This document shows, piece by piece, positions 24,710 through 33,361 of a stretch of 64,000 nt of DNA. Position 1 is the first letter of the stretch, and each line of letters begins with the position of its first letter. A program made the position numbers and the translations under genes. The stretch is from assembly GCF_018140925.1 (NCBI RefSeq), contig NZ_CP073315.1, forward strand, positions 4,237,979 to 4,301,978, given 5' to 3'. The notes beneath the pieces were generated by a model that worked only from the letters and a program-made list of their open reading frames with translations, searched no databases and was not told the origin of the DNA. Origin of the DNA: Psychrobacillus sp. INOP01. GTDB taxonomy: Bacteria > Bacillota > Bacilli > Bacillales_A > Planococcaceae.

Positions 24710-24797
24710 TTTAAGCTAACGAGTGCTTTAGCAAACAAGTGGCTGCCTGTAAGGGTGCTTTTTCTTATTGAACTAACGAAGCAGGTTAGTTCAATAA
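24710..24797 (+). repeat. Full cassette-site unit, GGCTGCC-linker class
   Basis: Same as 16253-16338 up to GAACTAACG; then the centre is AAGCAG instead of GTGCAG and the following DNA is unrelated. This marks the exchange point. Confidence 0.95.
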
Positions 24798-24948
24798 TGA
24801 TTCTTTTTGCTCGTCTAATTCGTATGCAATATAAAAATCATACCTTTTTGTATTATATAACAATTATAGAATCATAATTTCGTTTCCTACTTTATAACAA
24901 CTCCAATCGATAAACTATTAATAAATTTATTCAAAGGGGTTTATGCTG

Positions 24949-25293
24949 ATGCTGACGATACCAGAATCAATACAGCCATCAATCATTTATGTTACATTCG
25001 CTTATCAAATTTGTTTATTCCTATTTGTTTTTTTTAGAATTGTCGTTTTTATTTTCGCTCTAAAAAAGATTAAACGCCCACTAAGTATCGCTTACGATAT
25101 TTCTCTTTTTGTCATAACAACACTTTGGTTACTTTATCTAGAATTACAAGACTTTATTGATTTACAAGGCTTTATTAGCGACCCTTATGATTCCCCTATA
25201 TTCTTATTTGCTGGTTCAGCCTATTTCGTATCAATATTCGATTTTATATACAATTATTTTTCATATAAAAAAATAAAATCCACGAATTTGTAA
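24949..25293 (+). CDS. Three- to four-helix membrane protein
   Basis: A protein of 114-116 residues with hydrophobic segments at about 17-42, 54-72 and 85-103 and a basic C-terminus (YKKIKSTN). ATG 24943 is only 3 bases from AAAGGGG, so ATG 24949 is the more likely start. It is followed by a strong terminator. No family recognised. It lies between core B at 24797 and the unit at 25370. Confidence 0.6.
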   Translation: MLTIPESIQPSIIYVTFAYQICLFLFVFFRIVVFIFALKKIKRPLSIAYDISLFVITTLWLLYLELQDFIDLQGFISDPYDSPIFLFAGSAYFVSIFDFIYNYFSYKKIKSTNL

Positions 25294-25310
25294 ACTCGTG
25301 GATTTTTATT
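25274..25310 (+). terminator. Intrinsic terminator overlapping the gene end
   Basis: AAATCCACGA pairs with TCGTGGATTT, followed by T-rich DNA. The left arm is inside the last codons of the membrane protein. Confidence 0.8.
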
Positions 25311-25367
25311 CTTATCGCTTGTAAGGTACTTACCCAATAGCAGTCCACTGACAATCAGTGTAAATAT

Positions 25368-25460
25368 TTGTACTTCAACTAACGGGTGCTTTAGTTAAAC
25401 AAGGGCTGCCTATAAGGGTAGCTTTTTCTTATTGTACTAACGAGGCAGGATAGTAGAATT
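25368..25460 (+). repeat. Full cassette-site unit, GGCTGCC-linker class
   Basis: Core A CAACTAACGGGTGCTTTAGT, linker GGCTGCCTATAAGGGTAGC, a partly decayed core B (TACTAACGAGGCAGGATAGT). Confidence 0.93.
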
Positions 25461-25615
25461 GATTTTTTAAAATAATAATATTGGTTAAAGTTATATTTAG
25501 CATAGTTAGAAAAATTATTTAAGAATGTTTTTAAAGGTTAATTTTTATAGAACACAAGAAATATCAAAAATAAGAAATTAGTATCTCTTATAATTTTTAT
25601 ATAGGAGTGAGACAA

Positions 25616-26692
25616 ATGAATGAACAGATACAGCTCATGGTTGATTGGATTGAAGCTAATTTAAAAAATCAATTTTCATTAGATGAACTATCTAATTATA
25701 TGGGATATTCCCCTTATTATTGTTCATTTAAATTTCACCAGATAACAGGTATAAGTATTAGACGGTATATTCTTCTTAGAAGATTGTATTTGTCTACGGA
25801 AGACCTGGCAAATAACAAGAAGATTATTGATGTGGCTTTTGATTACGATTATTCTTCTCAAGAAGCATATAGCAGAGCTTTTAAAAGAATTTTTGGTATC
25901 AATCCAAGAGAATTCCAACTTAACAAGTTGCCTGTCCAGTCAGTTGTTAAACTCTTTATTAATAAAAATGGGGAGTGGTATGAAATGAATATTTCAAGAA
26001 AAATTGAGGTTGAAAAGTTAAAAAGTGAAATGAGTGAGTTGTTTGACAAAGACGTGCTTCACATCTTGAATGGTCAAGTTATGTTTAAGGAGTTTAAAGA
26101 TGACAGACTAATGGGGGCTTCAGATTATGCTCCATTCAATGAAGCAATGTGTGTGAACACGACTACAGATCGAGTATTTGATGAAGAATATATATACACA
26201 CGTGCTTCTGGTCATCAAGAATCAGTAGATGAATATATAGAAAAGGTTATAGATCCTTTAACCAATCTTTTTAACAAGGAGTATGAATGTATCGTTTTAT
26301 GGTTTGGTGAAGACATGTTTTGTCAAATGAACCTACTTACCATACTTTCCTATCTTGAACAGTCAGGTTATCAGGGGAAAGTGTTCTTAAATAGTTTCAG
26401 AGAGGATGAATTTAAAGTTAATCAAACCGAACTTAAATTAGGACATTATCATTCTGTATATAAAGAAGTATTGGTCAATCATATTAAGCCATCAAATGAA
26501 CTACTTCCGGTTATGTATCAAGGAATAGTCATATATTTAGATATGCTAAAAGAAGATAATACAGTAGTGAAATATATTAAAAAAAATAAGAATTTATCAA
26601 CTTCCGAATTAATCAAGAGATTATTAGCTCTGTTCCCAACAGTAGGCTATGGAGATATGCAATATAGAGAGCTTATTAATAAAGCTAGATAA
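25616..26692 (+). CDS. AraC-family regulator with a DUF1835-like C-terminal domain
   Basis: 358 residues. The N-terminal 105 or so form two AraC-type HTH motifs (LDELSNYMGYSPYYCSFKFHQITGISIRRYI and IDVAFDYDYSSQEAYSRAFKRIFGINPREF). A C-terminal domain of about 230 residues contains VLHILNGQVMF and IVLWFGEDMFCQMNLLTILSYL, a pattern like DUF1835 proteins, and ends in a helical tail. The start is ATG 25616, behind AGGAGTGAGACAA. Putative transcription activator with unknown signal. It is one of the largest single cassettes and has no obvious target gene beside it. Confidence 0.72.
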   Translation: MNEQIQLMVDWIEANLKNQFSLDELSNYMGYSPYYCSFKFHQITGISIRRYILLRRLYLSTEDLANNKKIIDVAFDYDYSSQEAYSRAFKRIFGINPREFQLNKLPVQSVVKLFINKNGEWYEMNISRKIEVEKLKSEMSELFDKDVLHILNGQVMFKEFKDDRLMGASDYAPFNEAMCVNTTTDRVFDEEYIYTRASGHQESVDEYIEKVIDPLTNLFNKEYECIVLWFGEDMFCQMNLLTILSYLEQSGYQGKVFLNSFREDEFKVNQTELKLGHYHSVYKEVLVNHIKPSNELLPVMYQGIVIYLDMLKEDNTVVKYIKKNKNLSTSELIKRLLALFPTVGYGDMQYRELINKAR

Positions 26693-26747
26693 GGATTGGT
26701 GATTATTCCGTTAAAGGGAGAAATTGTTGAATAAGCGTTACTTTTTT

Positions 26748-26820
26748 TCTTCAACTAACGGGTGCTTTAGTAAAATATCAGTGGGGTTGCTATAGGCAAT
26801 TATTATTTCTTATTCAAACA
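26748..26820 (+). repeat. Core A, linker, decayed core B
   Basis: CAACTAACGGGTGCTTTAGT, linker stem GGGTTGCTATAGGCAA, then CTTATTCAAACAACAAAGC as a degenerate core B. Confidence 0.88.
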
Positions 26821-26832
26821 ACAAAGCATTTT

Positions 26833-27228
26833 ATGGGGGTGATGGGCATTACAATATCTATTCACGATGGTGTGATAATGGGGTACTCAGTAAGTTTTCT
26901 AGAAAATGAATTAATTTTAGATATCGAAACAGTGACAGATGAAATTGTAACTGTTTCATTCGAGAATTACTTAGCACATGATTTCCATCATGTAATGGCG
27001 GGAAGTATTTTGTTTGATATTGATGAAGCTGATTTGAATACATTTTTTGTAGAGAACAGAGAACAATTTGAGAACTTTAAATTATATGCTTGGTCGATCT
27101 GGTACGGTAACACGAATGAACTCGAACAAGAATTACAAAAAGATAACTATAAATGCTATGTTATTAGTGCATCACTAGGATTAACAGGTTATGTATTCGC
27201 TAAAACCCTTAAAATCAAAAGGAAATGA
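26833..27228 (+). CDS. Hypothetical cassette protein
   Basis: About 126-131 residues, soluble and acidic, ending in a basic tail (KTLKIKRK). Segments such as SIHDGVIMGYSVSF and WSIWYGNTNELEQELQKDNYK match no family known to me. The start is uncertain: ATG 26833 has no ribosome binding site, whereas GGGGGTG at 26835 would suit an ATT or ATG near 26842-26848. Flanked by sites at 26748 and 27251. Confidence 0.55.
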   Translation: MGVMGITISIHDGVIMGYSVSFLENELILDIETVTDEIVTVSFENYLAHDFHHVMAGSILFDIDEADLNTFFVENREQFENFKLYAWSIWYGNTNELEQELQKDNYKCYVISASLGLTGYVFAKTLKIKRK

Positions 27229-27250
27229 CAGGTTTGGTGGGGATAACCAA

Positions 27251-27351
27251 AGTTTGTGAAGCATTCTACTTAAACTAACGGGTGCTTTACTTCAAGAAGG
27301 AGTAAGCCTTTATTCTTATTGAACTATAGGAGCAGGATTGTTTAATAAGAA
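27251..27351 (+). repeat. Full unit with extended leader
   Basis: Leader GTTTGTGAAGCATTCTACTT, core A, terminator linker, weak core B (ACTATAGGAGCAGGATTGTT). Confidence 0.92.
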
Positions 27352-27406
27352 GTGAAAAGTAGGGAATACTAATACCTGAAGTTTCAAATAGAATTGAGGT
27401 AGAAAA

Positions 27407-27889
27407 TTGGTATTTTTGATACGTTTAGTAACTGTCCTAATCCTGCTAAATTGTTACCCAATGATAATTATGGCTAAAGAAATAAAGTATAATCACAATA
27501 GCAAAACTATATCCGAAATACAGAAAGAAGTTGGCTTTGCCGTTTTAACTCCAAAAAGGATTCCTGATGATTGGACATTAGATACCAAAACATCCCCTTG
27601 GATAATGCTACATTATATGGACAGCAAGGACACAAAGTTGATGGTCGCTATTGATTTGAGAAAAGGATTTCGACTATCCGATGACGATTTTCCTTATCGT
27701 CAGCAAGTTGATATAAACGGAAACAAAGGTTATTTTCAGGAGTGGGAAGAAAGTGGCGAAGTTGATAAAAATGGAGACACCATCACTGGTGGCTTACTTA
27801 ATTGGGTTCAAGATGGTACTTCTGTAGAAATGAATAGTTCCAGATTATCGAAAGAACAAATGTTAGAAATTGCAAGGTCAATGAATTAA
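27407..27889 (+). CDS. Exported DUF4367-like protein, cassette cargo
   Basis: 160 residues with an N-terminal signal peptide (VFLIRLVTVLILLNCYPMIIMAKE). The exported domain has VGFAVLTPKRIPDDWTLD, NGNKGYFQEWE and a C-terminal SRLSKEQMLEIARSM, the layout of DUF4367 domains found in sporulation/anti-sigma-linked exported proteins. TTG 27407 is 7 bases after TTGAGGTAG. Role unknown. Confidence 0.7.
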   Translation: MVFLIRLVTVLILLNCYPMIIMAKEIKYNHNSKTISEIQKEVGFAVLTPKRIPDDWTLDTKTSPWIMLHYMDSKDTKLMVAIDLRKGFRLSDDDFPYRQQVDINGNKGYFQEWEESGEVDKNGDTITGGLLNWVQDGTSVEMNSSRLSKEQMLEIARSMN

Positions 27890-27890
27890 C

Positions 27891-27977
27891 GTTATTCAAC
27901 TAACGAGGTGCTTTACTTCAAGAAGAGTAAAGCCTTTTTCCTTATCGAGCTTACGAAGCAGTTTTGTTTAACAAGAA
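27891..27977 (+). repeat. Full cassette-site unit (core A, linker, core B)
   Basis: CAACTAACGAGGTGCTTTAC, terminator linker, decayed core B (GCTTACGAAGCAGTTTTGTT). Confidence 0.92.
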
Positions 27978-28014
27978 ATGTAATAGGATATTTTATTTTG
28001 CGGGGTGAATAGCA

Positions 28015-28896
28015 TTGAGAAATGAAAATGAAATGATGGATTTAATATTAAGCTTTGCACAAAGAGATGAAAGAATCCGAGCAGTCTATATGAATGGTTC
28101 AAAAACTAATACAAAGGTTACAAAAGATATTTTTCAAGATTATGATATTGTGTATGTTGTAACAGAAACAGCATCTTTTATAGATGATAAGACATGGATT
28201 AACGATTTTGGAGATTTAATCATGATACAAGAACCTGACAAAAATGATTTTGGCAGGGAAATTGATTTCGATGTTGATAGGTCTTATGGGTTTTTAATGC
28301 TTTTTACAGATGGAAATCGTATAGACCTTCGTATTCAAACAAAAGAGATTATGCTTGAAGAGTATGGAATAGATAAGCTCACGCTTCCCTTAATGAACAA
28401 AGATGAACTCTTGCCAACAATCCCATATCCTACCGATATTGATTACCATATCAAAATGCCATCTAAAGATGAATATAATAGTTACACAAACAATTTTTGG
28501 TGGTGTTTACAAAACGTTGCTAAGGGAATTTGGCGTGATGAACTACCGTATGCAAAACTAATGTTTGAATATACAACGAGAGATTCTTTGGATAAAATGG
28601 TTTCTTGGTGGATTGGAATACAACAAGATTTTCAGGTTTCAACAGGAAAGTTAGGAAAGTATTTTAAGAAATATCTTCCAGAATTATATTGGAATATGTA
28701 CAAAAAAACTTATTCTAATTCTGATTATACAAATATGTGGGAATCGATATTTGTTACTTGTGAACTATTTAGAATCTTAGCTCAAGAAGTTGCTGAACAT
28801 TTTAATTTTACTTATCCAATAGATGATGATAGAAACATGACTATATATCTTAAACATATTAGAAATTTACCTTCTAATGCAAAGGAAATATATTAA
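28015..28896 (+). CDS. Aminoglycoside 6-adenylyltransferase (ANT(6)/AadK family)
   Basis: A 293-residue nucleotidyltransferase. The N-terminal motif NGSKTNTKVTKDIFQDYDIVYVV (about residues 26-48) carries the G-S and D-x-D metal-binding pattern of ANT(6). IDLRIQTKEI and the helical C-terminal domain (NNFWWCLQNVAKGIWRDELPYAKLMFE) are also typical. These enzymes adenylate streptomycin. Length fits (about 285-300). TTG 28015 follows GGGGTGA. It is a one-gene cassette, closely analogous to aad cassettes of integrons. Streptomycin resistance is inferred. Confidence 0.9.
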   Translation: MRNENEMMDLILSFAQRDERIRAVYMNGSKTNTKVTKDIFQDYDIVYVVTETASFIDDKTWINDFGDLIMIQEPDKNDFGREIDFDVDRSYGFLMLFTDGNRIDLRIQTKEIMLEEYGIDKLTLPLMNKDELLPTIPYPTDIDYHIKMPSKDEYNSYTNNFWWCLQNVAKGIWRDELPYAKLMFEYTTRDSLDKMVSWWIGIQQDFQVSTGKLGKYFKKYLPELYWNMYKKTYSNSDYTNMWESIFVTCELFRILAQEVAEHFNFTYPIDDDRNMTIYLKHIRNLPSNAKEIY

Positions 28897-28930
28897 GTTA
28901 ATGGGTGTCCCCCTGAAAATTAGAAGGAGA

Positions 28931-29016
28931 GCTTATTAAACTAACGGGTGCTTTACTTCAAGAAGGAGTAAAGCCCTTTTTCTATTTGTTCCAAAGCAGC
29001 AGGTTAATCCAAGAAG
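28931..29016 (+). repeat. Full cassette-site unit (core A, linker, core B)
   Basis: AACTAACGGGTGCTTTACTT, terminator linker, drifting core B (CCAAAGCAGCAGGTTAATCC with AAGAAG). Confidence 0.93.
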
Positions 29017-29069
29017 CAAAATGGAAATACTATGGCATAAGATAGATAGAAGAAGTGAGGGGATTTGTT

Positions 29070-29438
29070 GTGAGATTTTTGGTGTTTTTTATTGTTCTTA
29101 TAATTTTGGGGTTCTTATTAGAAAAAATAATAAATAAATTACTTCGAGTTGAAAAGAAAAAGATTTCCGAAACTTCCGGTAAAAATATTGACCGATGGGG
29201 AAGAGGCATTATTTTAATTATCTTTTTATGAACACTACCGTTTGTTGTTGCAAAGGACACAACAAATATTATGAAGTGGTATTGGATCATCTATATAACT
29301 TTATTATTAGGTTTTCATTCTATTCTGGAGTGGAAGTACCTAGAGAACTCTAAACAATATGTTACTACAATTATTTATATAATATTAAGTGTAATTATTA
29401 TGTACAATATAGAGTGTTTTCTTCCATTATTGGGTTGA
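29070..29438 (+). pseudogene. DUF4181-type membrane protein with an in-frame TGA
   Basis: A 122-codon frame from GTG 29070 (behind GTGAGGGG) reads as a DUF4181 protein: RVEKKKISETSGKNIDRWGRG, then helices MKWYWIIYITLLLGFHSILEWKYL and a last helix near the end. It is open except for TGA at 29229-29231 in the FL-TLPF segment. TGC or TGT to TGA is the simplest explanation, making it a recently dead cassette gene. No evidence for selenocysteine. Confidence 0.75.
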
Positions 29439-29439
29439 G

Positions 29440-29712
29440 GTAACATTCAGATTTTTCATTTGAATAAAACTTCTTAACTTTATAATCTTGCAAAGCCCAC
29501 TTGTATCCAGTTGACTCATCGCTTTTTACTGTCATTGTAAAAATATGAAGAGGATTATGTGAACTATCTAAGGTTTGTCCTTCTAACTTAGCTTCAAATG
29601 CCCAGAACCAGGATGATTCAATTTTTTTATATCAACTATTCTTTGGCACTTAAAACCTATTCCCTCGGTGGTAACAACTAAATGGACTTCGACAGGAAGA
29701 AAATTCATGATG
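29440..29712 (-). pseudogene. Decayed minus-strand gene
   Basis: Two frames on the minus strand can be joined: MNFLPVEVHLVVTTEGIGFKC, then SFWAFEAKLEGQTLD and SSHNPLHIFTMTVKSDESTG, ending FYSNEKSECYL. Single-base shifts separate them. Family unknown. Confidence 0.4.
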
Positions 29713-29717
29713 TAAAC

Positions 29718-29752
29718 AAAAACTCTCTCTTATACAAGAGGGAGTTTTTTTC
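29718..29752 (+). terminator. Intrinsic terminator
   Basis: AAAACTCTCTcttatacaAGAGGGAGTTTT, followed by T-rich DNA. Confidence 0.7.
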
Positions 29753-29837
29753 TTTTAGTTTTGAAATAGAAGAGGAGAATGAAAATTAGAATTTTTAGAT
29801 TCATATAACCAGACAAATAAAATTGAAGCATTCCGAG

Positions 29838-30419
29838 CTACTTAAGCAATGTAAGTATCTCTTTTATTGCATTATCAACAAATGATCGCTTTGGACGAGA
29901 TTTCATTATTACGGTAAGTCCAATTAACGATACGATTAGTGCCTGTGCTAAGGATTTCGCGTTTACATCGGTCTCAAGTTCACCTGATTGTATACCTCGT
30001 TCAATGGTTTCTTGAAATATGATTGAAAGGTACATTTGATGTTCCCTTGTAAGAATTTCAAATTTCTCATCATGAGGCGCAAGTTCGACCATTGTATTAA
30101 TGCAAAAGCATCCTCTACTGGGACTTTTTGTGTATTCCTCAGCAACCACTTCTTCAAAAAAAGTGCAAAATGCTTCCTTTACTGATGGAAAGTTTTGAAG
30201 TCTTGTTCGGATATCAGAAGCACGGGACATCGTGTATTTGCGTAGAGCGGCTTCGAACAATTCTTTTTTACCCCCAAAGGCAGAGTAAATACTGGGTCGT
30301 TGAATTCCCATTCTGGAAGTTAAATCACTTAATGAGGTTGCTTCATACCCCTTCTCCCAAAATAGTTGCATAGCTGCATCTAATACTTTTTCTTCGTCAA
30401 ATTCGCGGGTTCGTCCCAT
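29838..30419 (-). CDS. TetR-family repressor
   Basis: 193 residues. The N-terminal TetR HTH is clear (EKVLDAAMQLFWEKGYEATSLSDLTSRMGIQRPSIYSAFGGKKELFEAAL), followed by a ligand-binding domain of the TetR_C_6-like type. The start is ATG 30419, 8 bases after GAGAGG. It is divergent from an MFS exporter gene, and the 300-base gap contains two copies of a palindrome (30492 and 30659) that fit its operators. It probably represses the transporter and the monooxygenase downstream. Confidence 0.9.
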   Translation of the reverse strand: MGRTREFDEEKVLDAAMQLFWEKGYEATSLSDLTSRMGIQRPSIYSAFGGKKELFEAALRKYTMSRASDIRTRLQNFPSVKEAFCTFFEEVVAEEYTKSPSRGCFCINTMVELAPHDEKFEILTREHQMYLSIIFQETIERGIQSGELETDVNAKSLAQALIVSLIGLTVIMKSRPKRSFVDNAIKEILTLLK

Positions 30420-30491
30420 AGTCAAAACCTCTCGTTACTTTTTTTTGTTTAATTATAACTATCATATGAAACTGCCAATTGTCTCATTTGC

Positions 30492-30505
30492 ATACTGAAC
30501 AGTAT
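30492..30505. promoter_or_regulatory. Candidate TetR operator 1
   Basis: ATACTGAACAGTAT, a palindrome about 73 bases upstream of the repressor start. Confidence 0.6.
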
Positions 30506-30658
30506 AATATAAAAATACATTTTTCTCTTTATATTGTCAAATGTAGACTACTTAATCCTAACAAGATATTTCCATAAGAAAAGACGTTATTACACGAAAT
30601 GTAATTTATGCGTTGACAGAATTAGTTTCTATAAGTTATATTTACCAAGCAATATAAC

Positions 30659-30672
30659 ATACTGTTCGGTAA
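30659..30672. promoter_or_regulatory. Candidate TetR operator 2
   Basis: ATACTGTTCGGTAA, same motif as operator 1 with two changes, 49 bases before the MFS start. Confidence 0.55.
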
Positions 30673-30720
30673 GTTATATTTCTCAGTATTTAAAATTAAT
30701 AGGAATAAGGGGTGTACTGA

Positions 30721-31983
30721 GTGGAGGAAATTAAAGAAAAAATAGCAGTCAATGCAGAGATAAAGGCGAATTCGAATCGGGGAGCATATATCTCATCTGA
30801 TTCAATCCGTGTCACTTCTATGTCTCGTAATGTGACATTATTATTTGCCGCTGCCTGTGGGATGTCAGTCGCAAATATCTACTTCGCACAACCGCTACTT
30901 GATCAGCTGTCGAGTGAGTTTGGTATTGACTATTCCATCATTGGAATTGTTATTACCATTACTCAAATCTTTTATGGATTAGGATTGCTACTGCTAGTGC
31001 CACTTGGTGATTTTCTGAACCAGCGCCTATTGATTATCGGCCAGATGTTATTATCCGTAATAGTTTTGGTTATAGTTGGAACTGCTTCCAACAGCACGAT
31101 ACTATTTGCAGGATTGGCTTTAGTGGGACTACTTGCGGTCGTAACTCAGACTCTTGTGGCATTCGCAGCATCTATGGCTGCTCCTGCAGAACGAGGGCGT
31201 GTGGTTGGTATTGTAACAAGCGGAATTGTAGTCGGCATACTTCTTGCGCGGTCCTTTGCAGGAATATTAACGGATGTTGCAGGGTGGCGTTCCGTATATC
31301 TAGTCTCTGCTGCACTAATGCTTTTTATGGTTTGTATGTTTTTTAGGGTATTGCCCAATATTGAACGAGAGGTAAAATCACTGTCCTATCCTCAATTGCT
31401 TAGAACGGTGTTTATATTGTTTAAACAAGAACGGATCTTACGCATCCGCTCTGTTCTTGCCCTACTGATTTTTGCTGATTTCAGCATTTTGTGGACTTCA
31501 CTAGTACTGCCCCTTAGCACTCCGCCATTATCTCTTTCGCATAGCGCAATTGGAGCACTTGGTCTTGTAGGAGTGGCTGGGGCTTTATCTGCAGCGCGTG
31601 CTGGGAAGCTAGCTGATAAGGGTTACGGACAGAGAACAACAGGCATTGCTTTAACCTTATTGTTGATTTCTTGGTTATTCATTAGCTATACAGAGCAATC
31701 GCTATTAGCATTAGTTATAGGTATTGTACTGCTTGATTTGGCGGTGCAAGCCATACATGTTACTAATCAAACGATGATTCTTCCATTGCGTCCGGAGGCA
31801 CGGAGTCGGTTAACAGCTGGGTACATGGTGTTTTATTCTATCGGCAGTGCTAGCGGATCAATTGCTTCTACCCAAATGTACGCGCACTATGGGTGGATAG
31901 GAGTATGCTTGCTCGGGGCGTCAGTTAGTGCTTTAGCTCTTCTTTTTTGGACAATGACTAGGCGCGATACTGCTTCCGAATAA
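30721..31983 (+). CDS. MFS drug/metabolite exporter
   Basis: 420 residues with about 12 transmembrane segments. NIYFAQPLLDQLSSEFGI in helix 1 and PLGDFLNQRLL between helices 2 and 3 are typical of the proton-coupled YnfM/DHA1-like branch, with AAPAERGRVVGIVTSG between helices 4 and 5. The start is GTG 30721, 7 bases after GGGGTG. Divergent from the TetR gene. This module looks more GC-rich than the cassette array, consistent with separate acquisition. Export substrate unknown. Confidence 0.85.
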   Translation: MEEIKEKIAVNAEIKANSNRGAYISSDSIRVTSMSRNVTLLFAAACGMSVANIYFAQPLLDQLSSEFGIDYSIIGIVITITQIFYGLGLLLLVPLGDFLNQRLLIIGQMLLSVIVLVIVGTASNSTILFAGLALVGLLAVVTQTLVAFAASMAAPAERGRVVGIVTSGIVVGILLARSFAGILTDVAGWRSVYLVSAALMLFMVCMFFRVLPNIEREVKSLSYPQLLRTVFILFKQERILRIRSVLALLIFADFSILWTSLVLPLSTPPLSLSHSAIGALGLVGVAGALSAARAGKLADKGYGQRTTGIALTLLLISWLFISYTEQSLLALVIGIVLLDLAVQAIHVTNQTMILPLRPEARSRLTAGYMVFYSIGSASGSIASTQMYAHYGWIGVCLLGASVSALALLFWTMTRRDTASE

Positions 31984-32150
31984 AAATATGCCTGTGTCAT
32001 ATCATATCCAGATTCAACATCATGAATCTGAGCTACACTGCAACAAGTTTTAGAAGAAATGAATACTAGTACAGAATAAAGATCAGATATTGTAATTTGT
32101 TACTTACAAAATTGTGGTGGAGAAAAATTTGAAATAGGAGAGGATTGTAT

Positions 32151-33230
32151 ATGGAAATAGGCATTACTTCATTTGTAGAAACTAAACCAGATATTCAGTC
32201 TGGAGAAGTGATGAGTCACGCACTACGATTGCGTGAAGTGATAGAGGAAATTGTTCTTGCTGATCAGGTGGGACTTGATGTGTTTGGCATAGGTGAGCAT
32301 CATAGGGAAGATTATGCGGCCTCTTCACCAGCAGTTTTGCTGTCTGCCGCTGCTACGCTCACGAAACGGATTAGGCTGACTAGTGCAGTTACAGTGCTTT
32401 CTTCAGCAGATCCAGTACGCGTTTTTCAGGATTTTTCAACGTTGGATGGTATTTCAAATGGGCGTGCGGAGATTATGGCGGGAAGAGGGTCGTTTGTTGA
32501 ATCTTTTCCATTGTTTGGCTATAACTTGAATGATTATGATGAACTTTTTGAAGAACATTTGGAATTGCTTCTAAAATTACGTGAGGCCGAAAAGGTAACT
32601 TGGAAAGGTAGGCATCGAGCAGCGATTAACAATTTGGGAATATATCCACGGCCAGTTCAAAGTTCTTTACCGATATGGGTCGGCAGTGGGGGGAATCAGG
32701 AGTCTGCTATTCGTGCTGGTTTGCTAGGACTGCCACTGATGCTTGCAATTATCGGTGGAAACCCGATTCAGTTTGAACCGCTCGTGCAGCTTTATAAGAA
32801 AGCTGCAGCCCATGCTGGTCACGACGAATCACGGCTTAAGGTTGGATCACATTCGATAGGATTTATTGCAGAGAATACTGAAACAGCAGCAGATATGTTT
32901 TTCCCATCTACCCAGGCAGGCATGAATAAACTTGGCAAAGAGCGGGGTTGGGCTCATTATGACCGTACTAGCTTCGATGCCGCGCGCAGTTTTGAAGGTG
33001 CGCTGTATGTTGGAGATCCAGAAACTGTTGCTCAAAAGATTATTCACCTTCGTAAATATGTAGGCATCACACGCTTTATGATGTATGTTCCATTAAGCAC
33101 TATGCCGCATGACCAAGTGATGAAAGCCATTGAGCTGCTAGGAACAGAGGTAGCGCCACGGGTTCGAGAGGAAATAACCAAGTGGGAAACTGAGACAGAA
33201 AATGTATCATCATTCAAGTTAGATTCATAA
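32151..33230 (+). CDS. Luciferase-like (LLM) flavin-dependent monooxygenase
   Basis: 359 residues with the bacterial-luciferase TIM-barrel fold: GLDVFGIGEHH near residue 45, SADPVRVFQDFSTLDGISNGRAEI and MAGRGSFVESFPLFGY, and an SVGGN-like PIWVGSGGNQESAIRAGLLGLPLMLAIIGG. These enzymes use FMNH2 or F420; in Bacillales FMN is likely. The start is ATG 32151, 6 bases after AGGAGAGGA. It follows the MFS gene on the same strand and probably belongs to the same TetR-controlled response. Confidence 0.87.
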   Translation: MEIGITSFVETKPDIQSGEVMSHALRLREVIEEIVLADQVGLDVFGIGEHHREDYAASSPAVLLSAAATLTKRIRLTSAVTVLSSADPVRVFQDFSTLDGISNGRAEIMAGRGSFVESFPLFGYNLNDYDELFEEHLELLLKLREAEKVTWKGRHRAAINNLGIYPRPVQSSLPIWVGSGGNQESAIRAGLLGLPLMLAIIGGNPIQFEPLVQLYKKAAAHAGHDESRLKVGSHSIGFIAENTETAADMFFPSTQAGMNKLGKERGWAHYDRTSFDAARSFEGALYVGDPETVAQKIIHLRKYVGITRFMMYVPLSTMPHDQVMKAIELLGTEVAPRVREEITKWETETENVSSFKLDS

Positions 33231-33251
33231 TGCCTCATACTAAATTGAGAA

Positions 33252-33340
33252 CTGGTAGGCCATCAAGCTTGCGGCGAAAAGCCCTCTATTCGTTTATCAG
33301 CTTCAAACGAAGACCATGCATTTGACGGTAACAGCATTGA
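33252..33340 (-). pseudogene. 5' remnant of a cassette recombinase
   Basis: The minus strand matches the first 30 or so codons of the recombinase family (LSKAWSSFEADKRIEGFSP): compare 22050-22134 and 46809-46886. Only this N-terminal piece remains, directly before the SnoaL-like gene. It shows that a recombinase copy once lay here. Confidence 0.85.
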
Positions 33341-33361
33341 AATAAATATGGAGGTGTTCAA

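Noticed and set aside
29229..29231. Selenocysteine at the in-frame TGA of the DUF4181 gene
   Set aside because: No SECIS-like hairpin directly after the codon and no reason for selenocysteine in this family; a point mutation is simpler.
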